A stretch of DNA of 64,000 bases, from NCBI RefSeq assembly GCF_006715095.1, contig NZ_VFMO01000001.1, positions 3,100,001 to 3,164,000 on the forward strand. Direction: 5' to 3'. Position numbers and translations under genes: made by a program. How positions within the stretch are numbered: the stretch's first letter is position 1; every line of letters starts with the position of its first letter. Positions 44,647 through 52,807 of the stretch are shown piece after piece. This stretch comes from Yimella lutea (lineage in GTDB: Bacteria > Actinomycetota > Actinomycetes > Actinomycetales > Dermatophilaceae). The notes beneath the pieces are model-generated. The model was not told where the DNA came from, ran no database searches, and saw only the letters and a program-made list of their open reading frames with translations.

Positions 44647-46518
44647 GTGGAATTCGCCCAGATCACTCTTGCCCTGCTCGCCGTGGTCGTCGCGGTCACG
44701 GCGGTCTGTCGACGGTTCGGCCTGTCGGCTCCGCTGATCCTCACCGCGATCGGCGCGGTTGCCTCGTTCGTGCCGTGGATGCCCGACGTACATGTCGAAC
44801 CGCACGTCGTCCTGCTCGGATTCCTCCCGCCGTTGCTGTATGCCGCGGCGATCAACACGTCCCTCATCGACCTCGGACGCGAGCGCCGCTCGATCATCGG
44901 GCTGTCCGTATTCCTCGTGCTAGCAACGGCGTTCGCCGTTGCTGCGGTCGCCTGGGGTCTCCTCGCCGCACTTCCGTTCGCACTCGCGCTCGCGCTCGGC
45001 GGTGTGGTCGCACCGCCCGATGCGGTCGCGGCCACAGCGATCGCCCGACGTATCGGACTCCCCCGCCGCATCGTCTCCATCCTCGAGGGCGAGTCACTCT
45101 TCAACGACGCCACCGCGCTCGTCATCGTCAGCCTGTCCATCGAGGCGTCCACCCAAGAAGTGACGGGAGTCGACGTCCTCGTCTCGTTCCTGCGTTCCTC
45201 GCTGGGCGGCATCCTCATCGGACTCCTCGCCTATCGGCTGATCCAACTGGTGCGCCGCCACCTGCGCGACACGACCACCAACGTCGCGGTCTCGTTCATG
45301 ACGCCGTGGATCGCCTACATCCCGGCCGAACTCGTCCACTCCTCCGGTGTCGTCGCCGTGGTGGTGTGCGGCGTGATGTTGGCGCACACCTCCCCGGTCG
45401 ACCAGACACCGTCCGCCCGCGTGGCGCAGCGGATGAACTGGGGCACGATCCAGTTCATCCTGGAGAACCTCGTCTTCCTGCTGATCGGCCTGCAGGCGCG
45501 CACGATCCTGCAGGAGATGCAGGCCTCTCCGCTCGGTCTGGGACGCAGCGTGCTCGTCGCGACGGCGGTGCTGGCGACGGTCGTGGTTGTGCGACCGGTG
45601 TGGCTGCTGGCATGGGCCTGGGTGCGTCGTGTCAGAGGTACCGACGGCGGTCTCTCCATGCGCGAAAGTGCGGTTGCGTCCTGGGCCGGCATGCGCGGAG
45701 TGGTCACACTGGCAGCCGCGTCACTGCTCCCCGAGGACGCACCCGAACGCGGCGTGCTCGTCTTCACCGCGCTGGTCGTGACGCTCGGCACCCTCATCCT
45801 GCAGGGCTTCACCCTCGGCGCGGTCGCCCGCAAGCTCGACCTGCACGGACCCGACCCGCGCGAGACGGCGCTGCAGTACGCGCAGATGTTGCAGATGGCA
45901 GTCAACGCCGGGGAGCGACGACTGAACGAGGAGATCGCGAAGTCTCCCAATGTCCCCGAGCCGACCGTCGAAGCACTCCGGGACCAGGCGAAGCGACGGG
46001 TCAACCCAGCATGGGAACGACTGGGCCGCAACGATCCCGACGTCGAGAACCCCTCGACGGCCTATCGCCGGCTGCGTGAATCGATGCTCGATGCCGAGCG
46101 GGAGAAGCTGCTGAAGCTGCGCGACAAGGGCGTCATCGACCACGAGGTGCTGGTCGAGATCATGACCGGCATCGACGTGGAGGAGTCGATGATCGCCCAG
46201 AACAACGACAGCGACGAGCGGGTCGGCGACGACACGCTGTTGACGCCGCAGGAGCGACAGTTCGGGTGCGAGGAACTGCGCGAGGCGCCGGACACCGTCG
46301 AACCGCTCTCCCACGACAGTTGCCCCGAGTGCATGCGGGACGGGCTCCACCCGGTCTCGTTGCGGCTGTGCCTGACCTGCGGGAACGTGGGCTGCTGCGA
46401 CTCGTCCGTCGGCAAGCACGCGAGCGCGCACTTCGAACGCACCGGCCACCCGGTGATGAGGTCCTTCGAGCCGGGCGAGGCGTGGCGGTGGTGCTACACG
46501 CATCACCTCCTCGGCTGA
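44647..46518 (+). CDS. CPA1-type Na+/H+ antiporter with C-terminal UBP zinc finger
   Basis: 623 residues. Residues 1-400 are the transporter, with 11-13 spans: GFLPPLLYAAAINTSLIDL, LGGVVAPPDAVAATAIARR and EGESLFNDATALVIV hold the ion-binding acidic residues of CPA1 proteins. A cytoplasmic coiled region of about 130 residues follows. Residues about 555-623 form a ZnF-UBP module: CPECMRDG, LCLTCGNVGCCDSSVGKHASAHFERTGHPV, WRWCYTHHLLG, with the Cys/His set intact. In eukaryotes this finger binds the free ubiquitin C-terminus. Its bacterial ligand is unknown and it may gate the antiporter. GTG 44647 start. Confidence 0.92.
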   Translation: MEFAQITLALLAVVVAVTAVCRRFGLSAPLILTAIGAVASFVPWMPDVHVEPHVVLLGFLPPLLYAAAINTSLIDLGRERRSIIGLSVFLVLATAFAVAAVAWGLLAALPFALALALGGVVAPPDAVAATAIARRIGLPRRIVSILEGESLFNDATALVIVSLSIEASTQEVTGVDVLVSFLRSSLGGILIGLLAYRLIQLVRRHLRDTTTNVAVSFMTPWIAYIPAELVHSSGVVAVVVCGVMLAHTSPVDQTPSARVAQRMNWGTIQFILENLVFLLIGLQARTILQEMQASPLGLGRSVLVATAVLATVVVVRPVWLLAWAWVRRVRGTDGGLSMRESAVASWAGMRGVVTLAAASLLPEDAPERGVLVFTALVVTLGTLILQGFTLGAVARKLDLHGPDPRETALQYAQMLQMAVNAGERRLNEEIAKSPNVPEPTVEALRDQAKRRVNPAWERLGRNDPDVENPSTAYRRLRESMLDAEREKLLKLRDKGVIDHEVLVEIMTGIDVEESMIAQNNDSDERVGDDTLLTPQERQFGCEELREAPDTVEPLSHDSCPECMRDGLHPVSLRLCLTCGNVGCCDSSVGKHASAHFERTGHPVMRSFEPGEAWRWCYTHHLLG

Positions 46519-47301
46519 CTGCGCTCCACCGGCGGGACACCTCGAACATCCACGTGGACCCGGCCACCTGGTGGGCGCACCGGGCGCCGTTCCATGTTGC
46601 TCGACGTGACTGACACGTGAGGCCGCGGGCTATCACTGACCGCAGGTCGATGGTGGACACGACGTCGGTCCGTCATAGGCCTTCGGCGTCCCGGTAGGTC
46701 TGTAGGAGTCCGGGTTCGGTGGTGTAGGTACGGCCGGTGGGTGTGGTCCAGGTGCACACGCCGGCGGTGTTCATGACCACCTGCCAGCCGTTTTGTTTCA
46801 TTTTGTGGTGGTGTCGGCACAGGCATTGCAGGTTGGTGTCGGTGGTGGGTCCGCCGCGTTGGTAGGCGGTGACGTGGTCGGTGTCGGTGAACACCGCGTG
46901 CCGGGCACACCCGGGTGCTCGGCAGTGTTGATCACGGGCTTGGATCCTGCGGCGCATCGTCTCGGGTGGTCGGTACGCCTGTGAGGTGTCCTGGTGGATG
47001 AGTTCACCGGTGAGTGGGTTGAATTCGACCCCGGTGGTGGTGATCGTGGTGGCGTTCTGGATGAGTGCTTCGATCCCGTACCCGGACAGTGCGCCGACGC
47101 GGTGATGGATCCCCAACGCAGTGCTGTTCGTGACGCTGTTCGCCCCGCAGTTCTTGGCGTTGCGTTTGCTGGTCAACAGTCCGAGTGCTTCACCGCGGGT
47201 CACGGTCTTCTTGGATGACCTCCCCTTGCTGGGACCGGGTGTGTCACCGCCGGTGCCGCCGGGACCGTTCCCGCCACCGCCTGGGTTGCCTCCTGGGTTG
47301 C

Positions 47302-47346
47302 CGTCATCGCCGTCATCGCTGTCATCGCCGTCATCGCCGTCATCGC
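47302..47346. repeat. 9-bp tandem repeats (five units)
   Basis: Five near-identical copies of CGTCATCGC, encoding an Asp-Gly-rich linker on the minus strand. The third copy differs by one base. It is a likely slippage site. Confidence 0.75.
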
Positions 47347-47390
47347 CACTGTCCTCGTTGCCGCGGTCACGACCGGAATCGCCGTTCCTG

Positions 47391-47395
47391 GGGCC
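47391..47395. repeat. Target-site duplication, left copy
   Basis: GGGCC, repeated at 48766-48770 on the other side of the IS. It is the expected 5-bp footprint of an IS3-family insertion. A 3-bp duplication with slightly different ends fits equally well. Confidence 0.65.
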
Positions 47396-47416
47396 TGACC
47401 CCGGTTCTTGGACACG
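47396..47416 (+). repeat. IS3 left terminal inverted repeat
   Basis: Twenty-one bases, matching the reverse complement of 48745-48765 at 18 positions. Confidence 0.7.
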
Positions 47417-47462
47417 CTGAATCCAGCACCTGGTGCTGGGGAAGCGAGATGATCCGAGAATC

Positions 47463-47831
47463 ATGGCCAGGAAGAACTACTCCGAGGAGTTCCGTCGTCA
47501 GGCCGTCGACTTGTACGAGTCCACCCCGGGCGCCACGGTCCGCGGCATCGCCGAGGACCTCGGCATCGTGCGTGGCACGCTGCGGGGTTGGCTCGAGGTC
47601 TACGGGACCGGCAAGAAGACCGCCGCTGACGGGACGTTGACCTCCAGCCCGCTGCAAGCCAAGACGTCCGCCGCGAGCTCGTCGGCACCGACGGACGAGA
47701 CGCCGGAGCAGAGGATCGCCCGGCTCGAGGCCGAGAACGCGGCGTTGCGAGCGGAGACCACCAAGCTCACGACCGAGCGGGAGATCCTGCAGCGGGCGGC
47801 CAAGTATTTCGCCGGGGAGACGCGCTGGTGA
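47463..47831 (+). CDS. IS3 transposase OrfA (HTH, coiled coil)
   Basis: 122 residues from ATG 47463. A helix-turn-helix of the HTH_Tnp_1 kind covers the first 50 (NYSEEFRRQAVDLYES, then TVRGIAEDLGIVRGTLRGWL) and should bind the terminal repeats. A leucine-zipper-like helix near the end (RIARLEAENAALRAETTKL) drives multimerisation. It overlaps orfB by 4 bp in the -1 frame. I see no A6G-type slippery heptamer at the junction. Confidence 0.92.
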   Translation: MARKNYSEEFRRQAVDLYESTPGATVRGIAEDLGIVRGTLRGWLEVYGTGKKTAADGTLTSSPLQAKTSAASSSAPTDETPEQRIARLEAENAALRAETTKLTTEREILQRAAKYFAGETRW

Positions 47832-48736
47832 GTCGCTTCCAGTTCGTCGCCGACAACTCCGCCACCTTCGAGGTGAAGCGACTGTGCGAGCTCGTCGAGA
47901 TCGAGCGCTCGTCCTACTACGCCTGGCTCAAGGCCGCGCCGGCCCGCGAAGCCAGAGCAGCTGACGACGCAGCGCTGGCTGAGCGGATCAGAGCGGTCCA
48001 TGCCGAGGACAACACTCAGGGCGCGCCGCGGATCACCGCCGAGCTCAACGCTCAACTCGGTGACAGCGCGGCTGCCGGTGAGCGGGTCAACCACAAGCGT
48101 GTCGCGAGGGTGATGCGCTTTGAGGGCATCCGCGGCTACATGAAGAAGCGCCGGGTCCGCACCACGATCCCCGAGCCGTCGGGGCAGAAGTACCCCGACC
48201 TGCTCCAGCGTGACTTCACCGCCGAGCGCCCCAACGAGCGCTATGTCGGCGACATCACCTACCTGCCGCTGGCCGACGGGACGAACCTGTACTTGGCGAC
48301 CGTGATCGACTGCTACTCCCGTCGGCTGGCCGGGTGGGCCATCGCCGACCACATGCGCACCGAACTCGTCGAGGACGCCCTCAAGGCCGCCGCCGCGACC
48401 CGGGGCAGCCTCAAGGGCGCTGTGTTCCACAGCGACCACGGGTCGGTCTACTGCTCGAAGGCCTACGCCAAGCTCTGCCGCAAGCTCGGCGTGACCCAGT
48501 CCATGGGCGCCGTCGGATCCAGCGCGGACAACGCCCTCGCAGAGTCGTTCAACGCCACGATGAAGCGTGAAGTCCTCCAAGACGCCGCCTGCTGGAGTGA
48601 CGAGCTGACCTGCCGTCGGCAGGTCTTCAGATGGCTCGTCCGCTACAACACCAAGCGACGCCACTCGTGGTGTCGCTACACCTCGCCGGTCGCCTTCGAG
48701 ACCGGCTACACCGCTACGCTGCGACCTGCTGCGTAA
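47828..48736 (+). CDS. IS3 transposase OrfB (DDE integrase)
   Basis: 302 residues. The N-terminal HTH_21 region (YYAWLKAAPA, ... IRAVHAEDNTQGAPRITAEL) is followed by the rve catalytic core: first Asp in YVGDITYLPL, second in FHSDHGSVYCSK, and Glu in NALAESFNATMKREVL, with the usual 35-residue D-E spacing. It ends YNTKRRHSWCRYTSPVAFE, the standard IS3 finish. GTG 47828 overlaps the orfA stop (GTGA), so expression may rest on translational coupling, with a -1 frameshift fusion as the alternative. Confidence 0.94.
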   Translation: MSRFQFVADNSATFEVKRLCELVEIERSSYYAWLKAAPAREARAADDAALAERIRAVHAEDNTQGAPRITAELNAQLGDSAAAGERVNHKRVARVMRFEGIRGYMKKRRVRTTIPEPSGQKYPDLLQRDFTAERPNERYVGDITYLPLADGTNLYLATVIDCYSRRLAGWAIADHMRTELVEDALKAAAATRGSLKGAVFHSDHGSVYCSKAYAKLCRKLGVTQSMGAVGSSADNALAESFNATMKREVLQDAACWSDELTCRRQVFRWLVRYNTKRRHSWCRYTSPVAFETGYTATLRPAA

Positions 48737-48744
48737 TCACACCC

Positions 48745-48765
48745 CGTGTCCAAGATCCGGGGGTA
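48745..48765 (-). repeat. IS3 right terminal inverted repeat
   Basis: Twenty-one bases that pair with 47396-47416. The GGGCC target copy begins at 48766. Confidence 0.7.
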
Positions 48766-49867
48766 GGGCCCCCTGTTGGCGTCCGCAGAGTTGTTGCTGC
48801 AGCCCTGGCATGTGGTGGGAGTAAGGACCTGAATGTCGAGGGTGTAGTTCAGGTTGCGGGTGACGATCTCGTACAACGCGTCGGCCCGGTACTCACCCAG
48901 GAGTTTGTCGGCAGCGTCTTCGCTGGTGTCGGATCGTTTGAGATCGTAGGCGCGTTTCTCGACCAGGTCACAGATCTCCGCGACCTGCGCATCGGGCAGG
49001 ACCGCGGTGAAGGACGCCAACCCTGGGGTGGGGTGGGGGTCGAACCACACCCCGCTCTGCTGCGCTTTGGTGCGTTTGTGCGTCTTCCGGGCGGCTGGCG
49101 CCTCGAACCTGGTGACGAGGGTGCGGGTCGAGCGGCGTGCGGACGCCGCACCCCGGCAGTGGATCCTGCGTTGAAGGATCTTGTCTTCGATGAGTTCGCA
49201 GGTGTCGGGGCGGGCGTCCTGCAGTTCGGTCGCGACCGCGGTCACGGTGTCCAGGTTCGCCACACCAGCAGCCACCTCCGTGAGCAGGACCGGTGTTTTG
49301 GTGGCTGCCCACACCGATTTGCGCACCAGCTGCGACGCGGCGATGCAAGACAGGCGCAGTTCGGCGGCGACACCATCGGCTGCGAATTCACCCACATGCC
49401 CCGGCTCGTGTTGCACGAACTGCGTGCAGGTCACGTCGTGGGCGTCCCAGCGGGCGTACTGACTGATCGAGATCGCCCGGACGGCGCCGGCGGTGTTCAT
49501 CACCGAGTGCGCCACCCGGATCGATTCCTCGAACTGCCGGGTCTGTGTCACCCAGTGATCCTCATCCGAGTTCTGATCCGCGTGCTCGATCCCGCTCAGG
49601 CCGGTGAGGTCGTCCCGGGTGAAGAACTTGTCGCCGGCTGCGTCCACGGTGAACGGGTCGTCGCTGTTGAGGCGTTCGAACACGTTGTGTGCCAGCAGTT
49701 GTGCGATGAGCAGTTGGATGGTGGCGGGGTTCGCGCCTGGTACCAGTTCGGGGTGCGATGCCAGTTCGATGGCGGCGTCGACACCGTCTTCGAAGCATCA
49801 CTGCTTCGAGCAGGTCACGCGGGGTGATCGCGTCCTGTCCGAGGGGTTTCGTCGTGGTGTTCGACAT
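48766..49867 (-). pseudogene. N-terminal fragment of the DUF222/HNH (13E12-type) gene, frameshifted and IS-truncated
   Basis: The start is ATG 49867 (MSNTTTKPLGQDAITPRDLL), 6 nt after a TACGAT box. After LLEAVM the frame breaks near 49793; the family sequence resumes in another frame as EDGVDAAIELASHPELVPGA and runs to the IS at 48766. The DUF222 body contains ISISQYARWDAHDVTCTQFV, HCRGAASARRSTRTLVTRFE and ADALYEIVTRNLNYTLDIQV. The break equals one inserted or two missing bases. So the gene carries two lesions, a frameshift and the IS. An annotator may instead call an open fragment, 48706-49683. Confidence 0.85.
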
Positions 49868-49873
49868 GCCTTC

Positions 49874-49879
49874 ATCGTA
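49874..49879 (-). promoter_or_regulatory. -10 box, leaderless, relic DUF222 gene
   Basis: TACGAT on the minus strand, 6 nt before ATG 49867. It appears intact though the gene is broken. Confidence 0.4.
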
Positions 49880-50006
49880 CACCTGTTCGAACTCAGTTGA
49901 AGGGTTCGAACGGATCAATTGTGTTTGTGGACAACCGGATTGGTTACTCGCGGGTTGTGGAGAACGGGTGGTCGGGTGTGGCCGTGGAGGGTGCCGTGGT
50001 TTCGGC

Positions 50007-50109
50007 GCGTACGCCCCCGTCCCTCGGGCGTTCGGCTCAACCAGCGGCGGTGCGTACGCCCTCGTCCCTCGGGCGTTCGGCTCAACCAGCGGCGACGGGC
50101 GTTCGGCTC
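50007..50109. repeat. 45-bp tandem repeat, about 2.3 copies
   Basis: Units 50007-50051 and 50052-50096 differ at only a few bases (for example a C/T change after GCGTACGCCC), and a third partial copy runs to 50109. Each ends in GGCTCAACCAGCGGCG, the same core as the inverted repeat at 3265-3322. It fills most of the 287-bp gap between the relic DUF222 gene and maf (49868-50154). Nothing else was seen there apart from the two promoters. Confidence 0.8.
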
Positions 50110-50142
50110 CACCGGTGGTGCTCACGATCAAGGCCCGGACAG

Positions 50143-50148
50143 TACGGT
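50143..50148 (+). promoter_or_regulatory. -10 box, leaderless, maf
   Basis: TACGGT followed by 6 nt and GTG 50155. It supports a start after the tandem repeat. Confidence 0.45.
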
Positions 50149-50154
50149 GAGCGG

Positions 50155-50796
50155 GTGCGATTCGTCCTTGCTTCTGCCTCCCCTGCCCGCCTGGCAACCT
50201 TGCGCTCGGCCGGCGTCCAACCGGAAGTCCTCGTCTCCGACGTCGACGAGCCGGCGGCGACCGCCGAGGCCGAGAAGCGGTACGGCGCACTCGAACCCGC
50301 CGGTGTCGCGTTGATCCTCGCGCGTGCCAAATGCGAGGACGTCGCCGGTCGGGACGAAGCGGACGACGCGCTCGTGCTCGGCTGCGACAGCGTCCTGGAG
50401 TTCGAGGGGGCGGCCCACGGTAAGCCGTCCGACTCGAGCGATGCGATCGCCCGCTGGCAGCGGATGCGCGGCAAGTCGGGCATCCTGCACTCGGGCCACT
50501 GGCTGATCGACAACCGGGACGACGGCACGGGTGCCACCTTCGGTGTCACCGCGAGCACTGTCGTGCACTTCGCCGACATCGACGACGCGGAGATCGAGGC
50601 GTACGTCGCCACCGGCGAACCTCTGTACGTGGCAGGCGCATTCACCGTCGACGGACTCGGCGGTCCGTTCGTCACCAGCATCGAGGGCGATTACCACAAC
50701 GTCGTCGGAGTCAGCCTGCCCGCTCTACGCGAACTGCTGCAGGAGATCGGCATCTCCTGGCACGAACTGCGCCCTGCACCAACAGAATCTGTGTGA
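50155..50796 (+). CDS. maf: Maf-like nucleoside triphosphate pyrophosphatase
   Basis: 213 residues. VRFVLASASPARLATLRSAG at the start is the Maf signature (S-x-S-P-x-R), and DDALVLGCDSVLEFEG, HGKPSDSSDAIARWQRMRGK and GAFTVDGLGGPFVTSIEGDYHNVVG complete it with the catalytic Asp and the closing motif. Maf proteins hydrolyse non-canonical or modified NTPs such as m5UTP or dTTP and can restrain septation. GTG 50155 is chosen because the frame upstream merely translates the tandem repeat. Confidence 0.93.
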   Translation: MRFVLASASPARLATLRSAGVQPEVLVSDVDEPAATAEAEKRYGALEPAGVALILARAKCEDVAGRDEADDALVLGCDSVLEFEGAAHGKPSDSSDAIARWQRMRGKSGILHSGHWLIDNRDDGTGATFGVTASTVVHFADIDDAEIEAYVATGEPLYVAGAFTVDGLGGPFVTSIEGDYHNVVGVSLPALRELLQEIGISWHELRPAPTESV

Positions 50797-50822
50797 GGTT
50801 CCACCCTTCGCGGGGGAACCTC
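50795..50822 (+). terminator. Hairpin after maf
   Basis: Eight-base arms 50795-50802 and 50815-50822 (GAGGTTCC/GGAACCTC), loop 12 nt. A second near-perfect hairpin (about 50828-50887, one mismatch in 14-base arms) follows before the convergent gene. Confidence 0.55.
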
Positions 50823-50906
50823 GCGCGGTCCATGGCTTCGTCGCGCCGCCCGCCGGAACGGAGACGACGCCGAAGCTATGGACCCTCGGTCACAACGTGA
50901 ATCTAG

Positions 50907-51971
50907 TCACCCGTCCGAGTTCCGATCGTCCCGCTGGGTGAACACCCGGGACGGCATCTCCTGGGTCTCGCCCTCCCGCAGTTGCTCTTCCTGGTCGGCT
51001 CGTCGGCGCTGCGCGCGTTTGACCTCGAAACTGACGTCGATCTCCTCGAAACCCTTGGCACGCATCGATTTGGCCTGGCCGACGTAGGCCTTCTGGTCGC
51101 CCTCGGTGAGCTCGACGTCATCGGTGAACGGAGTGAGCAGCGCCCGCGGGTACAGATGCTTACGACGCACCACGTCGATCTCCAGGGACAACACGATTAG
51201 TGCGGCAGCCGCATAGATGAACGCGATCATGCCGAGCACGAACGCGAAAATGCTGTTGATGGCAGACGCGTGCTTGATGACGGTGTTGACGTAGGTGGCT
51301 CCGTAGGCCTTCAACGCCTCCCACCCGATCGCCGTGACCACCGCACCCACCCAGAGGTCAGCCAGACGCAACGAAGCGGCGGTGGCCATTTGGTAGGCGG
51401 CGAGGAACACTGCGGTCGACATCAGCACGCTGAGCAGGTGGATCGCGAGCGTCGCCGGTGTGCCCGAGATGTACCGCGTCACGAAAATCGAGGCTGCGGT
51501 GGTCAGCAGTAGTCCGAAGCCGGCCGTGACCAGCAGGATGAACGAGCGGCCGCGCGCCGCAAACGGGTTGGGACGGCTGTTGCGCGGCACCTGCCAGACG
51601 GTGTTCGCCGCGTACTGCAGAGCTTGTGCGGCGCCGAGTGCTCCGTACAGCGCACCGAGCACACCGATGACCACGGCTCCCGTTCCGCCGTCCAGGGCTG
51701 CCGGTGCCTTGAGTTGGTCACCGATCACCGGGAACTCCCCCAATGCCGAGTTGAGCAGCGTCTCCTGCCACTCCGGCCGGCCACGCAGGATCCAACTGAG
51801 CACGGTCGAGGCGAGCAACAGCACGGGGAACAGGGAGATGAATGCGTAGTAGGTCAGCAACGCCGCCAGGTAGGCGCCGAGATCGTCGAAGAACTTGTAA
51901 CCGACCGCGATCGGGTAGCCCAACACCGGATAGCGGCGTTGGATCGCGTCGACCCGGTCGGAGAAGGACAT
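50907..51971 (-). CDS. YihY/BrkB-family membrane protein
   Basis: 354 residues with six hydrophobic segments between about 30 and 285. YLAALLTYYAFISLFPVLLL near the first span and WEALKAYGATYVNTVIKHAS before the fifth are typical BrkB/YihY blocks. A charged cytoplasmic C-terminus follows (EGDQKAYVGQAKSMRAKGFE). The family was once called ribonuclease BN in error and its role is unsettled; export or wall integrity have been proposed. ATG 51971 lies 6 nt after TAGGTT. Monocistronic, divergent from the 52097 gene. Confidence 0.93.
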   Translation of the reverse strand: MSFSDRVDAIQRRYPVLGYPIAVGYKFFDDLGAYLAALLTYYAFISLFPVLLLASTVLSWILRGRPEWQETLLNSALGEFPVIGDQLKAPAALDGGTGAVVIGVLGALYGALGAAQALQYAANTVWQVPRNSRPNPFAARGRSFILLVTAGFGLLLTTAASIFVTRYISGTPATLAIHLLSVLMSTAVFLAAYQMATAASLRLADLWVGAVVTAIGWEALKAYGATYVNTVIKHASAINSIFAFVLGMIAFIYAAAALIVLSLEIDVVRRKHLYPRALLTPFTDDVELTEGDQKAYVGQAKSMRAKGFEEIDVSFEVKRAQRRRADQEEQLREGETQEMPSRVFTQRDDRNSDG

Positions 51972-51977
51972 GCTGGC

Positions 51978-51983
51978 AACCTA
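51978..51983 (-). promoter_or_regulatory. -10 box, leaderless, BrkB gene
   Basis: TAGGTT on the minus strand, 6 nt before ATG 51971. Confidence 0.5.
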
Positions 51984-52096
51984 TCCCGGGGACGCCACTG
52001 GCCTGCGCGGGGCGACCGGGTCGCGTAGCGTGTCCAGCGAGTCGCACCAGGAGCGGGCTGCACCGCTCTCACCCCAGAAATGGTTTGGATTCCTCG

Positions 52097-52753
52097 ATGC
52101 CTGATCTGCACGACCCCGACAAGACCGGGCCGGTCGACGACGACCGGCCCGGCATCATGGACTTCTTCGACTCCGATTCCGGTGATGACCAGGAGTACGC
52201 GGGCGAGCAGTACTACGCCGAGGACGACGACGCGCAGGGCGGCGGACGCTATTCCGCCGGCGGTGGCATCAGTCCGGCACTCGCCGCCGCTGCCGGCGTG
52301 CTGGCTCTGCTGCTCGCAGGATTCACCTGGTGGGCCGGGCGCGCGAGCGCGTCCGGGGACGGGGAAGCGTCCACCACCGTGACCCAGCCGGCGCAGACGG
52401 TGACGGTGAGCCCGTCCGGACCATCAGCCCCGCCCTCCACGAGTGCCCCGTCGAGCACCCGGCCGGGTGCCGCGCCGAATGCAACGACTGTGACCACGAC
52501 GGTCGTGCAGCCGGGTGGCACCGTCACCCGTACCGTGCCGGCCCGCACCGTGACGCAGCCAGGTTCCGTGCGCACCGTGACCAGCAGTGCCGCCGCTACG
52601 ACCGTCACCACGACGGCGACCGCTGCCCCTCAGGTGAGCACGGTGACCACGACGCAGACCGTCACCGCACCGGCGCCGCCACCACCCCCGCTCCCGCCGG
52701 CCAGCACCGTGACGGTCACCACGACGGTCGTCGTGCCCCCTGGGCAGAACTGA
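52097..52753 (+). CDS. Single-span membrane protein with Thr/Pro-rich outer domain
   Basis: 218 residues, no family recognised. An acidic cytoplasmic part of about 58 residues (DDDRPGIMDFFDSDSGDDQE) is followed by one membrane span (ALAAAAGVLALLLAGFTWWA, about 60-79). About 130 outer residues are low-complexity Thr, Val, Pro and Ala with TVTVT-like repeats (VTTTVVQPGGTVTRTVPA). Such stretches are often glycosylated or span the wall. The start ATG 52097 lies well after a TAGCGT box at 52026-52031, giving a leader of about 60 nt. A terminator hairpin follows. Confidence 0.75.
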   Translation: MPDLHDPDKTGPVDDDRPGIMDFFDSDSGDDQEYAGEQYYAEDDDAQGGGRYSAGGGISPALAAAAGVLALLLAGFTWWAGRASASGDGEASTTVTQPAQTVTVSPSGPSAPPSTSAPSSTRPGAAPNATTVTTTVVQPGGTVTRTVPARTVTQPGSVRTVTSSAAATTVTTTATAAPQVSTVTTTQTVTAPAPPPPPLPPASTVTVTTTVVVPPGQN

Positions 52754-52765
52754 CGCATACGTACG

Positions 52766-52793
52766 AAGCCCCCGCTCGATCGAGCGGGGGCTT
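52766..52793. terminator. Bidirectional hairpin
   Basis: Two 14-base perfectly complementary arms (52766-52779 and 52780-52793) between the convergent 52097 and carboxylase beta genes, 15 nt before the latter's stop. Confidence 0.88.
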
Positions 52794-52807
52794 TCGTGCT
52801 TCGCCGG

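Larger units (their letters stand above)
46673..47395 (-). pseudogene. C-terminal fragment of a DUF222/HNH (13E12-type) gene, cut off by an IS element
   Basis: About 240 residues of the distal part. It has an acidic Asp/Gly linker encoded by 9-bp tandem repeats, then ALGIHHRVGALSGYGIEALI, a family block, and the HNH nuclease motif CRAPGCARHAVFTDTDHVTA followed by NLQCLCRHHHKMKQNGW, with two Cys pairs and the His-Asn-His residues in place. The matching N-terminal part lies at 48766-49867 beyond the IS. Removing the IS and one 5-bp duplication leaves the halves one base out of frame, so some extra change has occurred. These 13E12-type proteins are multi-copy in many actinobacteria and may be mobile-element nucleases. 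Confidence 0.85.
47396..48765 (+). mobile_element. IS3-family insertion sequence
   Basis: 1370 bp. Imperfect terminal inverted repeats cover 47396-47416 (starts TGACCCCGG) and 48765-48745 (starts TACCCCCGG), matching at 18 of 21 positions with a shared CTTGGACACG core. GGGCC flanks both ends. It carries orfA (HTH) and orfB (DDE integrase) on the plus strand, opposite to the gene it interrupts. Both frames are intact, so the copy may still be active and the insertion recent. Confidence 0.88.

Noticed and set aside
50007..50109. CRISPR-like array
   Set aside because: The units are contiguous, with no unique spacers, and no cas genes are near. It is a simple tandem repeat.
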